Shown in pieces: positions 1 to 9,626 of a stretch of DNA of 64,000 nt. Below the pieces are notes generated by a model, which was not told where the DNA came from, searched no databases, and saw only the letters and a list, made by a program, of their open reading frames with translations. Numbering within the stretch: the first letter of the stretch is position 1; every line of letters begins with the position of its first letter. Source of the stretch: Elusimicrobiota bacterium (lineage in GTDB: Bacteria; Elusimicrobiota; Elusimicrobia; 2-02-FULL-39-32); NCBI GenBank assembly GCA_016180425.1, contig JACPBF010000004.1, forward strand, positions 62,001 through 126,000, given 5' to 3'. Made by a program: the position numbers and the translations under genes.

Positions 1-124
1 GTTTTTTGAAGTAAAATCCAAAATGGTTAAAATCGTAAGAGGAGAAAAGGGAAGGGAGAAAACAGTAGAAATTGAGGGGCGCAGAGAAGAGGAATTAAAA
101 AGAATGATGGAAGCGATTCCTTAA
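1..124 (+). CDS. 3' end of an unidentified gene
   Basis: An open frame enters from the left edge and stops with TAA at 122-124. It leaves about 40 residues, FFEVKSKMVKIVRGEKGREK followed by a glutamate- and arginine-rich tail ending MMEAIP. Only this charged C-terminus is visible and I do not recognise it. It ends 19 bases before mtnA on the same strand, so the two may share a transcript. Confidence 0.55.
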   Translation, partial: FFEVKSKMVKIVRGEKGREKTVEIEGRREEELKRMMEAIP

Positions 125-143
125 AAAAAGAGAGGTTTTTGAT

Positions 144-1238
144 TTGAAAAGAAAGTACGAAAATAAAGTTTTAGCCTTTCGATGGGTTAAGTCGCCATCG
201 AAGAAATTGATGATTTTGAATCAGTTGTTGATTCCTCACCAGGAAAAGTGGATTGAATGCACTCATCACGAAGATGTGGCGGATTGTATCCGTCATATGA
301 ATGTGCGCGGGGCTCCTGCCATTGGCTGTGTAGCCGCGTATGGTCTTGTCTTAAGTTCTTTAGAAAAGAAATTTGCTGATTCCAAAGCTCTGATCTCTTA
401 TCTCTATTCTTCTGCTCAAACCCTATTTTCTACCCGGCCAACCGCAATTAACCTTTATTGGGCATTAGAAAGAATGAAAAAAGCGGTAAAGGATATTAAG
501 CCTCAGGCTAAAAATGAACGGGCAAAGATTAAAGAGATTCGGGAAACCTTAGAAGAGGAAGCGAATAAAATTTATGAGGAAGATTTAGATGGAAATTACC
601 GCATGGGAGATTTAGGCGCTAAGTTGTTTCCAAAAGAGGCTGTTATCCTTACCCATTGCAATACCGGCAGTTTAGCTACTTCTGGCTGGGGGACTGCTTT
701 GGGTGTTATTCGAACTGCCTATCACAAAGGAAAAATTAAGAAGGTACTTGTGGATGAAACCCGTCCTTACCTGCAAGGAGCGCGTTTAACTGCTTGGGAA
801 CTTTCTAAGGATAAAATTCCTTATGAGCTGATTACGGATAATATGGCAGCGCATATGATGAAGACTGAAACCATTCATGCGGTGATTGTGGGCTCTGATA
901 GAATCGCGAGCAATGGAGATGTAGCCAATAAAATTGGAACCTACGGGCTTGCTGTTCTATGCCAGTATCACAAAATTCCTTTTTATGTGGTAGCCCCAAC
1001 CTCTACCATTGATTTAAAGGTTAGCTCTGGGGCTCAAATTCCTATTGAGGAGCGATCTAAAAAAGAAGTAACTCATATTAAAAATTACGCGCTTACTCCT
1101 CCAGACACCATTGCGCGCCATCCTGCGTTTGATATTACGCCTCATTCCTTGATTTCAGCGATTATCACTGAAAAAGGAATTGCTCAACCCCCTTCCATGG
1201 AAACGATTAAGCAATTTTTAAATCACACTCCTAAATAA
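144..1238 (+). CDS. mtnA: S-methyl-5-thioribose-1-phosphate isomerase
   Basis: This cytoplasmic enzyme isomerises methylthioribose-1-phosphate to methylthioribulose-1-phosphate in the methionine salvage pathway. The 364-residue length is normal for the family. Visible family motifs are RGAPAIG near residue 55, THCNTGSLATSGWGTALG with the catalytic cysteine, DETRPYLQGARLTAWEL, and GSDRIASNGDVANKIGTY with the catalytic aspartate. The start is TTG at 144, supported by AGAGAGG about 9 bases upstream. No other salvage genes (mtnK, mtnB, mtnC) lie nearby, so the rest of the pathway is elsewhere or absent. The family also includes eIF2B-like relatives and ribose-1,5-bisphosphate isomerases, but these motifs fit MtnA best. 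Confidence 0.93.
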   Translation: MKRKYENKVLAFRWVKSPSKKLMILNQLLIPHQEKWIECTHHEDVADCIRHMNVRGAPAIGCVAAYGLVLSSLEKKFADSKALISYLYSSAQTLFSTRPTAINLYWALERMKKAVKDIKPQAKNERAKIKEIRETLEEEANKIYEEDLDGNYRMGDLGAKLFPKEAVILTHCNTGSLATSGWGTALGVIRTAYHKGKIKKVLVDETRPYLQGARLTAWELSKDKIPYELITDNMAAHMMKTETIHAVIVGSDRIASNGDVANKIGTYGLAVLCQYHKIPFYVVAPTSTIDLKVSSGAQIPIEERSKKEVTHIKNYALTPPDTIARHPAFDITPHSLISAIITEKGIAQPPSMETIKQFLNHTPK

Positions 1239-1361
1239 GTTTTTGCTTTCTATTTTTATTATGAAAATAGTTTTTAAGATGGTTTATTTTCATACTCCTG
1301 CCAGAAAAATCAGTTTTCATACTCATTGGAGGTCATTAGCCTTAGGGATTCAAAAGTTCTA

Positions 1362-4199
1362 ATGGATTATTCTAAAACAGTTCATTTGCCAAAAACATCC
1401 TTTTCCATGAAGGCGGATCTACCCAAAAGAGAGCCGCTTTTACTGGAATTTTGGCAAAAAAATAAAATCTATGAGAAGATGGTCAACAAAAGAATGGGGA
1501 AGCAAAAATTTATTCTCCATGATGGACCTCCCTATGCCAATGGCCGCATACACATGGGACATGCTTTAAATAAGATTTTGAAAGACATGATTGTAAAATA
1601 TAAAAGTTTAACTAACTTTTATTCCCCTTATGTGCCTGGCTGGGATTGCCATGGGCTGCCGATTGAGCATCAGTTAATGAAAAAATTAGGCAAGAATAAA
1701 CATACTGTGGATCGGGTTGAGTTTAGAAAAAAAGCAGCGGATTTTGCATTAGATTTTGTGGAGATTCAAAAAGAGGAATTTAAGCGTTTAGCTATTTTTG
1801 GGGACTGGGGAAAACCTTATTTAACCCTTACCCCTCCCTATGAAGGGGTCATTCTAAAAACATTTAGAGAACTTTTAGCTAAAGATTTTATTTATCGAGA
1901 TAAAAAACCAGTGCTTTGGTGCGCAGCCTGCGAAACCGCTCTGGCAGAAGCAGAAGTAGAGTACGAAGAAAAAGAATCCCCTGCTATTTATGTGAAGTTT
2001 AGAGTAAATCTGCATTGTCCCGATTCAAAATTTTCAAACATACCAATAAATTCCTTTTATATTGTAATTTGGACCACCACCCCATGGACGTTGCCTGCGA
2101 ACATAGGTCTTATGCTGCATCCAAAGTTAGAATATGAAGTTGTTCATATAAAAACCAGGGGAGAGTATTGGCTGCTGGCAAAAAATCTTTTACAGAATAT
2201 TCTGGAAAATAAACTTAAGTTAAATTCTGAAGATTATGAGGTTGTAGGTTGTTTTAGCGGAGAATATTTTAAAGCATGGAATTATAACAGAATTTTTCCT
2301 GAGGTGGGAAATGAAAGAGTGAGTAAGGTTATCTTAAGCGAGGAGGTTTCAAGTGAAGAAGGTACAGGCATTGTACATATTGCCCCGGGACACGGAGATG
2401 TGGATTATATTCAGGGTCATAGATTGAATCATCTTCCAATTCTTTCACCTGTAGATGATTCTGGAAAATTTAGCGAGGAAGTAAATCACCCGGAATTAAA
2501 AGGATGTTTTGTTTTAAAAGAGGGGAATCAAAAAATTTTAGAAATTTTAGGACAAAGTGGAAACAATTCTTTAGTGTTTCAGGAAACCATTCGTCATTCT
2601 TATCCTCACTGCTGGCGATGTAAAAAACCAGTTATATTCCGAGCCACTTATCAATGGTTTTTAAGCGTAAAGAAGGAAGATTTAAGGGGGAAGATGCTAA
2701 AAGAAATTGAAAATGTAACTTGGATACCAGCCTATGGAAAAAATAGAATTCGTGGAATGGTGGAACAAAGGCCAGATTGGTGTCTTTCCCGCCAAAGGCT
2801 CTGGGGTACCCCAATTCCTATCCTTTATTGCAAGCAGTGTAAGAACCCTTTATTGGAAGATCAGGCGATTGGCATGATTGAAGAGGTTATTGGATTAGAG
2901 GGGTCGGACAGTTGGTTTAAAGAAGGGGCAAATCATTTTTTACAAACAGAATTTGAATGCGAAAAGTGTAAGGGAAAAGAATTTATGCAGGAGCATGATA
3001 TTTTAGATGTCTGGTTTGATTCTGGGGTTTCGCATGAAGCTGTTTTAAAAGGAGAAGAAACTACCTTTAATGGTAAATCTTGGAAAGAAGAACTTTCTTG
3101 GCCAGCAGATCTTTATTTAGAAGGCTCAGACCAGCATCGCGGCTGGTTCCAAACCTCTTTAATTCCTTCCGTAGCCTTGCACGGCACTGCTCCCTACAAA
3201 GCTGTGCTTACTCATGGTTTTATTGTGGATGGGCAAGGAAAAAAAATGTCTAAATCCATGGGCAATGTGATTGCGCCGGAAGATATTTTAAAAGATTATG
3301 GCGCGGATATCTTGCGGCTTTGGGTCGCTAGTTCCGACTATAGGGAAGACATTCGGTTATCGAAAGATATTTTAAAAGGGGTAGCGGAAAATTATCGCAA
3401 AATAAGAAATAGTTTTAGATACATGCTGGGGAATTTAGCGGAATTTAATGTTGAAAAAGAGCTTCTGCCTGAATCACAACTATTAGAAATAGATCGTTGG
3501 GCTTTGATGCGGCTCGCTTTGGCCATAGAAACTTCAAAGAAAGCTTATGAGTCTTATGAGTTTCATCGTGTGGTGGTTAGTTTGGTTGAGTTTTGCGCTG
3601 TGGATGGTTCCTCATTTTATTTTGATGTTCTTAAAGATCGGCTTTACACTTATGGAAAAAATTCCATAGAAAGAAAAAGCGCGCAGACAGCGCTTTATCA
3701 AATTTTATCTTCTCTTTTACCTCTTTTTTCTCCTATTCTTTCTTTTACCTGCGAGGAAGTCTGGCAGGTTGGATTACAGGAAAAACTTTGGTTTGAGGAA
3801 ACTGTTTTTTTAACTTCTTTTCCAGAAAATCATTCGCAGTGGTTAAATAAAGAATTAAATGCAAAATGGGCTGTGATCTTAAAGGTTCGTGAACAGGCGA
3901 ATCTTTCCCTTGAAGCTGCCAGAAGAGAGGGTTTGATTGGCAGCTCTTTAGAATCCAAACTGAACTTTTCAGGCGGGAATGAATTAGAAAAGCAAATTTT
4001 AAGGGAGATGGAAAAAGAGCTGCCCATGATTTTCATTGTTTCGCAAGTTGAATTAGATGGTCTCAATGGGGATTTAAAGATTTTTGTAAAAAAGGCAGAT
4101 GGCTTAAAGTGTAAACGCTGTTGGCGTTATGACATAAGCGTTAAAGAAGAAGGAAACTTTCCAGAACTTTGTAACCGCTGCCATGAAGCGATTAAATGA
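1362..4199 (+). CDS. ileS: isoleucyl-tRNA synthetase
   Basis: This class I aminoacyl-tRNA synthetase charges tRNA-Ile with isoleucine in the cytoplasm and edits mischarged valine. It carries the HIGH-type motif (HDGPPYANGRIHMGHA), the TTPWTLPAN segment of the CP1 editing domain, GSDQHRGWF, the KMSKS loop (GKKMSKSMGN), and a C-terminal zinc knuckle of two CxxC pairs (CKRCW and CNRC). A TTG at 1326 could add 12 residues. However, MDYSKTVHLPKTSFSMKADL from ATG 1362 aligns with the start of E. coli IleS, so I place the start at 1362, giving 945 aa. lspA follows 26 bases later, a common ileS-lspA pairing. Confidence 0.96.
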   Translation: MDYSKTVHLPKTSFSMKADLPKREPLLLEFWQKNKIYEKMVNKRMGKQKFILHDGPPYANGRIHMGHALNKILKDMIVKYKSLTNFYSPYVPGWDCHGLPIEHQLMKKLGKNKHTVDRVEFRKKAADFALDFVEIQKEEFKRLAIFGDWGKPYLTLTPPYEGVILKTFRELLAKDFIYRDKKPVLWCAACETALAEAEVEYEEKESPAIYVKFRVNLHCPDSKFSNIPINSFYIVIWTTTPWTLPANIGLMLHPKLEYEVVHIKTRGEYWLLAKNLLQNILENKLKLNSEDYEVVGCFSGEYFKAWNYNRIFPEVGNERVSKVILSEEVSSEEGTGIVHIAPGHGDVDYIQGHRLNHLPILSPVDDSGKFSEEVNHPELKGCFVLKEGNQKILEILGQSGNNSLVFQETIRHSYPHCWRCKKPVIFRATYQWFLSVKKEDLRGKMLKEIENVTWIPAYGKNRIRGMVEQRPDWCLSRQRLWGTPIPILYCKQCKNPLLEDQAIGMIEEVIGLEGSDSWFKEGANHFLQTEFECEKCKGKEFMQEHDILDVWFDSGVSHEAVLKGEETTFNGKSWKEELSWPADLYLEGSDQHRGWFQTSLIPSVALHGTAPYKAVLTHGFIVDGQGKKMSKSMGNVIAPEDILKDYGADILRLWVASSDYREDIRLSKDILKGVAENYRKIRNSFRYMLGNLAEFNVEKELLPESQLLEIDRWALMRLALAIETSKKAYESYEFHRVVVSLVEFCAVDGSSFYFDVLKDRLYTYGKNSIERKSAQTALYQILSSLLPLFSPILSFTCEEVWQVGLQEKLWFEETVFLTSFPENHSQWLNKELNAKWAVILKVREQANLSLEAARREGLIGSSLESKLNFSGGNELEKQILREMEKELPMIFIVSQVELDGLNGDLKIFVKKADGLKCKRCWRYDISVKEEGNFPELCNRCHEAIK

Positions 4200-4225
4200 T
4201 CTGCTTCATTTAAATTTTTAGTAGA

Positions 4226-4717
4226 GTGAAAAATTTATTCCCGCGTTTTATAGCTCCCTCCATAATTCTAGTAATTTTTCTTTTTGATCGAATAACTAAA
4301 GAGTGGATTAAAAATAAAATGTTTTTAGGAGAAGTTTTAGAAATTTTTCCTTTTTTTAATATTACTTATGTTAGAAACACGGGAGTTGCTTTTGGTTTAG
4401 GGCAGAATAATAATTTATTTTTTATCTTTCTATCTTCAATTTTACTGCTTATCCTTTTTGCTTTTTTAGTCTATTGGGAAAAAATGAAAAACAGTGATCT
4501 AAAACTAAAAATCGCGCTTGGTCTAATTATTGGAGGAGCGCTTGGCAACCTTTTTGACCGGTTTTTGTATGGCAGTGTAATTGATTTTCTTGATTTTTTT
4601 GTTGGATCGTATCATTGGCCTAGTTTTAATGTTGCTGATTCATCTATTTGTGTGGGAGCGTTTCTTTTGGCTTTATCTCAAATGAAACCAAATTCTGTAT
4701 TAGAAAATGGAATTTAA
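4226..4717 (+). CDS. lspA: lipoprotein signal peptidase (signal peptidase II)
   Basis: This inner-membrane aspartyl protease removes the signal peptide of prolipoproteins after lipidation. The 163-residue protein has four hydrophobic segments. Both catalytic aspartate motifs are visible: GALGNLFDRFLYGSVIDFLDF and FNVADSSICVG. The NTGVAFG segment is also family-typical. The start is GTG at 4226. It lies 26 bases after ileS and is probably co-transcribed with it. Its presence supports a lipoprotein-bearing envelope, consistent with the Lol-type genes at the other end of the window. Confidence 0.95.
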   Translation: MKNLFPRFIAPSIILVIFLFDRITKEWIKNKMFLGEVLEIFPFFNITYVRNTGVAFGLGQNNNLFFIFLSSILLLILFAFLVYWEKMKNSDLKLKIALGLIIGGALGNLFDRFLYGSVIDFLDFFVGSYHWPSFNVADSSICVGAFLLALSQMKPNSVLENGI

Positions 4718-4760
4718 TTCGCATTGGCTTGATTTTCACATAGCCAAAATACGGGTTTAA
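4697..4760. repeat. intergenic palindromic repeat, copy 1
   Basis: The sequence from about 4722 contains TTGGCT and AGCCAA, which can pair around a 12-base loop, and ends in ACGGGTTTAA. About 38 bases match the segment at 18298-18336 with roughly five differences. The preceding TTAGAAAATGGAATT (within the end of lspA) recurs in the palindrome at 61023-61190. It ends at the start codon of the next gene, so it could be transcribed in that gene's leader. Confidence 0.6.
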
Positions 4761-5758
4761 TGAAGAGATTAATCTTTATCAAGCAAATCAAAAATAATCA
4801 TCTTCCAAAAAGTCTCAAAATCCAAAACCGCAGTAGAAATGACTTTCAGTGCAGGAACTATTTAAAGTTTTTTCTTTTTTCCATTCTTTTTATTGGGATT
4901 TTCATTCAGGAGAATCCCTGCCTAGCTCAATCCTTAAAAAATAAAAATCTAATTGTCACGCTTTTGTCTGCAGGTCAGGGAGATGCCATTGTTATTCAAA
5001 CCCCAAAAGGCAAAACCTACCTGATTGATACGGGTCCCAATGAAACGCTTTTTGGCGGATCTTTTGACGCTGGCAAAGAAGCCATTGTTCCTTTTCTTAA
5101 ATTTAATAAGATCGCTTTTTTAGATGGAATTTTAGTCACGCATCCGCATTTAGACCATTACGGCGGAACTTTTACCGTATTAGAGAATTTTAAGGTTAAC
5201 CAATTTCTGGATTCTGGGATTCAAACCCGAGCCCCTCCATACTTAAAACTTCTTTTAGAGTTAGAAAAGAAAGGGGTGGGGTACAGAATTGTTAAGGCAA
5301 AAGACAAAATAAATTGGGAACGCGCTTTAAAGCTGGAAATCCTTGCGCCAACTAAAGAACTTTACCCAAATATTGAAGAAAAAAATAATTATAACAATTG
5401 TTCCATTGTTTTAAAGTTGACTTATAAGAGTGTTTCTTTTCTTTTTACAGGGGATATTGAAAAGGAAGCGGAAGAAGTTTTGGCAAAAAAATTAAAAAGA
5501 AAATTAAGATCAAAAATTTTGAAAGTTGCGCATCATGGATCTAAAACCTCTTCTACTCTAGTTTTTTTAATGCGCGTTCAACCGGAGGTGGCGCTTATTT
5601 CTTGCGGAGTTAAGAATCCATTTGGACATCCTCACGCTCTCATTCTTAATCGTTTTAATGATTTAGGAGTAAAAGTTTATAGAACAGACCAGGATGGAAC
5701 AATCCAAATTATTACAGATGGGAAAAAATACAAAATTAAAACAAGCAAAGGAAATTAA
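4760..5758 (+). CDS. exported ComEC/Rec2-type metallo-beta-lactamase-fold hydrolase
   Basis: The first 30 residues are basic, followed by a hydrophobic segment (about residues 36-53, FFLFSILFIGIFI) that ends near CLAQ, suggesting export. The rest matches the C-terminal metallo-beta-lactamase domain of ComEC: AGQGDAIVIQTPKG, the metal-binding THPHLDHYGG, SIVLKLTYKSVSFLFTGDIE, and KVAHHGSKTSS. The large membrane channel domain of ComEC is missing, so this is a stand-alone secreted hydrolase, probably acting on a phosphodiester substrate. A role in DNA uptake is possible but not shown. dprA at 50536 is the only other competence-associated gene in view. ATG 4760 is used; a later start nearer the hydrophobic segment is possible. 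Confidence 0.85.
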   Translation: MKRLIFIKQIKNNHLPKSLKIQNRSRNDFQCRNYLKFFLFSILFIGIFIQENPCLAQSLKNKNLIVTLLSAGQGDAIVIQTPKGKTYLIDTGPNETLFGGSFDAGKEAIVPFLKFNKIAFLDGILVTHPHLDHYGGTFTVLENFKVNQFLDSGIQTRAPPYLKLLLELEKKGVGYRIVKAKDKINWERALKLEILAPTKELYPNIEEKNNYNNCSIVLKLTYKSVSFLFTGDIEKEAEEVLAKKLKRKLRSKILKVAHHGSKTSSTLVFLMRVQPEVALISCGVKNPFGHPHALILNRFNDLGVKVYRTDQDGTIQIITDGKKYKIKTSKGN

Positions 5759-5769
5759 ATTTTTTAGGA

Positions 5770-6717
5770 TCAGAATTTTTTAGAGTAGCTGACGCGGTAG
5801 GCGTGACCTAAGTCGCCAAAAGGTACCCAGGCAAAATCAATCTCATTGTTTTTTAAGTTAAATCCTACCCCGGCGCTAAGGGAAGAAATGCCGCTTATAT
5901 CCGGGGTGTTCCTAGAGTTAAACCCGGCTCTGCCAGCCATGGAAAAATCTTGAGAAATTTTTTTCTTATATTCTATTCCAAGCCCCATGTTGGGATCATT
6001 GTCCCGTGGAAAGTTAATATCTAAAGCCAGGATAAAAGGATCGTTCACTCGATAGGAAGATCCAATTTTAAAGTTTAAGGGCAGGTGATCCAGTTCGTTT
6101 TTAAATTTAAAAGATGGCCCAATATTTTGAGCAGCGATTCCTACCCAGCATTTCTCAACCGGGCTCCAAAGAATTCCTAAATCTAAGGCGCCTGCGTAAG
6201 CGGTTTCAATGATTCTGGATTGGATCAGTTTAGCAGAAACTCCTAGACTAAATTCATTTTTTTCTTCCAGGAATTCCATTTCCAGAAGTTTCATTGCCCA
6301 GCCAATGCTTAAGGCAGTATGCGAGGGTTGGAATGTCCCCACATTGGTTCCAAATTCATCTGTTTGGTCAATTGAACCCGCGTTCAGGTATTGAATCCCT
6401 AATCCAAGGGTGCCAATTTTCCCAAAGCGTTTCGCGTAGGAAGCAAAATCGTAAAAGATTTCTTGCAAGTAAACCGCGTGCATTAATGAGAGAGAATGTT
6501 TTTCAACTTTATCTAATCCTGCGGGATTCCAATAGATGGAGTCAGAACCATCACTGACGGAAGAGTAAGCTTCACCCATTGCAATGGCTCTAGCGTTCAC
6601 TCCTAATTTTAAGAATTGAGCGCTGGTGGTCCCTACGAATCTTCTGCCAAAGGCATGAAGAACCCTAGGATTAAATCCTAAAATGTAAAGTAAGATCAAT
6701 GGTAATAATTTTCTCAT
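5770..6717 (-). CDS. PorV/PorQ-family outer-membrane beta-barrel protein
   Basis: The 315-residue protein has a signal peptide (MRKLLPLILLYILGFNPRVLHA) and the hallmark PorV/PorQ start GTTSAQFLKLGVNARAIAMGEAYSSVSDGSDSIYWNPAGL. The rest is an amphipathic strand pattern typical of a beta-barrel. In Bacteroidota, PorV is the shuttle that carries type IX secretion cargo from the translocon to the attachment machinery. Relatives occur in many phyla without proof of that role. Here it starts one base after the stop of a large fibronectin-III protein with a sorting-like C-terminus, and the two form an operon. The context makes cargo handling for that protein a reasonable inference. No SprA/PorT/GldK-type genes are in the window. 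Confidence 0.85.
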   Translation of the reverse strand: MRKLLPLILLYILGFNPRVLHAFGRRFVGTTSAQFLKLGVNARAIAMGEAYSSVSDGSDSIYWNPAGLDKVEKHSLSLMHAVYLQEIFYDFASYAKRFGKIGTLGLGIQYLNAGSIDQTDEFGTNVGTFQPSHTALSIGWAMKLLEMEFLEEKNEFSLGVSAKLIQSRIIETAYAGALDLGILWSPVEKCWVGIAAQNIGPSFKFKNELDHLPLNFKIGSSYRVNDPFILALDINFPRDNDPNMGLGIEYKKKISQDFSMAGRAGFNSRNTPDISGISSLSAGVGFNLKNNEIDFAWVPFGDLGHAYRVSYSKKF

Positions 6718-6718
6718 C

Positions 6719-9589
6719 TTATTTCTCTACTGCTATTTTCATTTTCTTTCTTGCATTGCCGATGCCTTCAATTAAGACAATATAAATGTCGCTTCCTACT
6801 TTTTCGCCGTAAGAATTTTTAGCGTCCCAGCGAATGGTTCCAGTAGAATCTGTTTTTAATTCCCGAACCAGCTCTCCAGCATAGGTATAAATTTTAATGC
6901 TGGCATGAGCAGTTAAATTCGTAAAGGTCATATCTGTTTGGCCTTTATGCAGACGTAAAGGGTTAGGATAGACTTGCGGGTGATCAATATCTGTGGATGG
7001 AGCCAGAGCCATTAATTGGAATTTGCTCAAGTGTTTTGTAGTCCCTGTAACTGTTTGTGAGGAATGGAGGATGACACTGGGAATAGTAAGCCATCTTTGA
7101 ACTGAATCTTCATAGCGGGTAATCACCAAAGTTTCCGGGTCAGTGCCTGTGATATCTTGACTGCGATATTGGAAAGTGATTTCAATTGGTTGAGAGGGTT
7201 GAATGTTTTTATTGGTATTTAATTCAAGACCTATTCCTAAAGCTTTTAATGTGGATGGAGCTCTTAAAGGGCTTTGACCAAACAAAGGAGATGCGAAAGA
7301 AGTAATCGGAGGAAATTGATCCAGAGCTTTTATTTCCATTTCTACATTTTCTTTCATGATATTAGGTGGAATTGAAGTTTTAAGTTTGCCTTGAGGCAGC
7401 TCTAGTCCGATTAAAAGCGTTTTAGTTCTTTCAGTAGAAAGTGTGGCTTTGGTAATTTGAGGAATTGAAGGATCCAAGTCAAAGGTAAAGGAGTTTAGAG
7501 AGATTTGAAAAATGTGGCTTCCTGAAGGTAAATCCATACTGATTCCGTCATGTTTCATGGGAATGGTTTGTGTGCTTGTGATTTGTAAAGAGTTGTTGGA
7601 TGCGACCATAGTTGTTTTTGAACCTATGGGCAGTTGGAGTTGAATCCCATTTGAATAAGAAACTCTAGCGGATTGTGTGGCAACAAAAATTTGCTCTGTT
7701 CTTCCATCTGAAAGAGTGTTGTTGGTAATGGTGATGCCAGGGTCTGCGGTGAGAGAGATGTCTCCTGAATCATCACTCTCATTGGATGTAATGATGGTTT
7801 CTGTTAGAAGAGTTTCGGTGCTTATAATATTACTGAAAGAAGTAGCCTTACCGTCGCTATTTTGCGCGCGCACTCTGAAATAAAAGGTTCCTCCTGGAGT
7901 TAAGTTTGAAACAGAAGTGGAAGATGGGGATGACAATAGGGAAAATGAAATTGGGGTTGAAATTTGGGAACTGAAATTATCTTTAGACTGGCTTATTTCA
8001 TGGAGGACCGTGGATGGATTAGAATTCTCGTTCCAAGAAAGCGTGACTTTTTTTCTTTTGACATTTATTAGAATCAAATTGTCAGGAGGAGCAGCGAGCG
8101 TATGGCTACTGATGGCAAAGGAATTTGTAGAACTTCCCATACTGTTAAAGGCAGCAATTCTTGCTTGAATAAATTGGTTTGGAGAAAGGCCTGTGAGGGA
8201 GAATGATGTGGTATTGGATGGCAGGGTCGCATAAAAACCGTTTGTAGAATTTAAGATTTTAAACCCTTCTTCATTTTCAGAGTTATCGCTCCAGGAAAAA
8301 GTAATGCTTGAAATCCCAATAGCTGTTACTTTAAAATTTCCAGGTCCAGCAGGCGTAAAGTTAGATGGTGATGTGATAGTAGAAATTTCTGAATTGAAAC
8401 CACTTAACTCCCCATTTTTGCTGAATGCAGCTGTTTTGAAGAAGTAAGCAGTGTTTGGAATGAGATCGGTAAATGTATTTTGTGTTGATGTAGTTAGTAG
8501 GGTTAAAAATGAGGAAAAATCATTTGCTGTTGAAATATAAAGTTCATAGGTTGTTGGAGGAATTAGAGGGTTGCCGTTGGTACCCCAGCTTACAGTAAAG
8601 GAAGTGCTATATACATTATTAAAAAAATTTGTGCCAGGAACTGCAGCGTAAGTGGTTGTAGAGTCGGTTACACTAATTGTCTGAGTGGATGCATTTTCTA
8701 CGCTGCCTAAGACTGCGGCTTGAAAGCTGTAAGCGGTTTGTGGATTTAGATCAGAAATTGTAAGGGTCGTATTTTCCCCTGAAACGCTGCTAATTAAAGA
8801 GTGAGTGACATTATAATTTCCATCAGAGCCAGTAGAAACCATAAGAGTTGTTCCAATGGGATTGCTGTTATTGCCTAAGATAATAGAAATGGAAGTTGAG
8901 AAGACTTTGAACCCTGTTAAAGTTGGCGGTCGCGCTAAAGTGGTGGTAGATGCAATAACGGTCGTTGCGGAACTAGAAAAATTTGTGAAGCCAGTTGCTC
9001 TAGCTTGAAAGGCATAGTTAGTGTTTGGGATCAATTCAGAAAGAACCAATGTGGTATTTGTGGCGATCGCTTCCCCGCTTGAGGTCAATGAGATATCAAA
9101 GTCTCCACTGCTTCCTGTAGAGATATCTAGAGTTAAAGAGGTGGCAGATCCAGAGATGCCTAAGAGGTTATTTAAACCACTGTGGAGATTAAATGAAGCT
9201 GAAGTAGTGAAGATTTGAAATTCAGTTAAACCTGGAGAGACTGGATAGGTGTAAGTGGACAAAGCAACGTAGTTTGAATCTGGGTCCACTGAAACTTTGA
9301 CAAATGTAGTATAGGAAGTATTAGGCTGTAGTTCGTAAAATGAGGTTGTGTGTTGATTTTTGCCGCTTGTTTTGGAAGAAACAATAGTTGAAAATCCAGG
9401 AACTGAGGAAAGGACTACCACATATGATTTCCCACCTTGATTTTGCCATTGCAGAGTAAGAGTATCTGAACTAATTAAAGTATGCCGAAGATTATCTACT
9501 GGCGCAGCATAGAGTTTCTGGCTGTAGGATAGGGTCAGTAGAGTTATCCCTGCCAATAAACAAAATAGAATTGAATTTAATTTTTTCAT
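6719..9589 (-). CDS. large secreted fibronectin type III protein with C-terminal sorting-like domain
   Basis: The 956-residue protein has a signal peptide (MKKLNSILFCLLAGITLLTLSYSQKLYA). About six fibronectin-III-like modules follow, roughly at residues 33-116, 117-215, 220-310, 315-405, 410-500 and 500-595, with recurring LxPNTxYxF strands. A less repetitive region (600-870) ends in a FlgD-Ig/T9SS type A-like domain starting VYPNPLRLHKGQ and ending in a basic KKMKIAVEK tail. That tail resembles the C-terminal signals of proteins exported through type IX secretion. It is probably a surface adhesin or matrix component; the ligand is unknown. Its leader carries a c-di-GMP-I riboswitch, so its expression should follow the second messenger that governs surface attachment. 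Confidence 0.85.
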   Translation of the reverse strand: MKKLNSILFCLLAGITLLTLSYSQKLYAAPVDNLRHTLISSDTLTLQWQNQGGKSYVVVLSSVPGFSTIVSSKTSGKNQHTTSFYELQPNTSYTTFVKVSVDPDSNYVALSTYTYPVSPGLTEFQIFTTSASFNLHSGLNNLLGISGSATSLTLDISTGSSGDFDISLTSSGEAIATNTTLVLSELIPNTNYAFQARATGFTNFSSSATTVIASTTTLARPPTLTGFKVFSTSISIILGNNSNPIGTTLMVSTGSDGNYNVTHSLISSVSGENTTLTISDLNPQTAYSFQAAVLGSVENASTQTISVTDSTTTYAAVPGTNFFNNVYSTSFTVSWGTNGNPLIPPTTYELYISTANDFSSFLTLLTTSTQNTFTDLIPNTAYFFKTAAFSKNGELSGFNSEISTITSPSNFTPAGPGNFKVTAIGISSITFSWSDNSENEEGFKILNSTNGFYATLPSNTTSFSLTGLSPNQFIQARIAAFNSMGSSTNSFAISSHTLAAPPDNLILINVKRKKVTLSWNENSNPSTVLHEISQSKDNFSSQISTPISFSLLSSPSSTSVSNLTPGGTFYFRVRAQNSDGKATSFSNIISTETLLTETIITSNESDDSGDISLTADPGITITNNTLSDGRTEQIFVATQSARVSYSNGIQLQLPIGSKTTMVASNNSLQITSTQTIPMKHDGISMDLPSGSHIFQISLNSFTFDLDPSIPQITKATLSTERTKTLLIGLELPQGKLKTSIPPNIMKENVEMEIKALDQFPPITSFASPLFGQSPLRAPSTLKALGIGLELNTNKNIQPSQPIEITFQYRSQDITGTDPETLVITRYEDSVQRWLTIPSVILHSSQTVTGTTKHLSKFQLMALAPSTDIDHPQVYPNPLRLHKGQTDMTFTNLTAHASIKIYTYAGELVRELKTDSTGTIRWDAKNSYGEKVGSDIYIVLIEGIGNARKKMKIAVEK

Positions 9590-9626
9590 CCGCGCCTAGT
9601 CTCCAAACTTAAATTTTTTCTTTAAG

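Noticed and set aside
1326-1361. TTG start giving ileS 12 extra residues
   Set aside because: The extra codons include the GGAGG sequence, and the protein from ATG 1362 aligns with the known IleS N-terminus.
7677-9218. Several 60-85 codon plus-strand frames across the FN3 gene
   Set aside because: They are shadows of the long minus-strand gene, with no family match or ribosome-binding site.
7000-9500. Tandem DNA repeats in the FN3 protein gene
   Set aside because: The protein modules are repeated but the DNA is diverged; no direct DNA repeat of useful length was seen.
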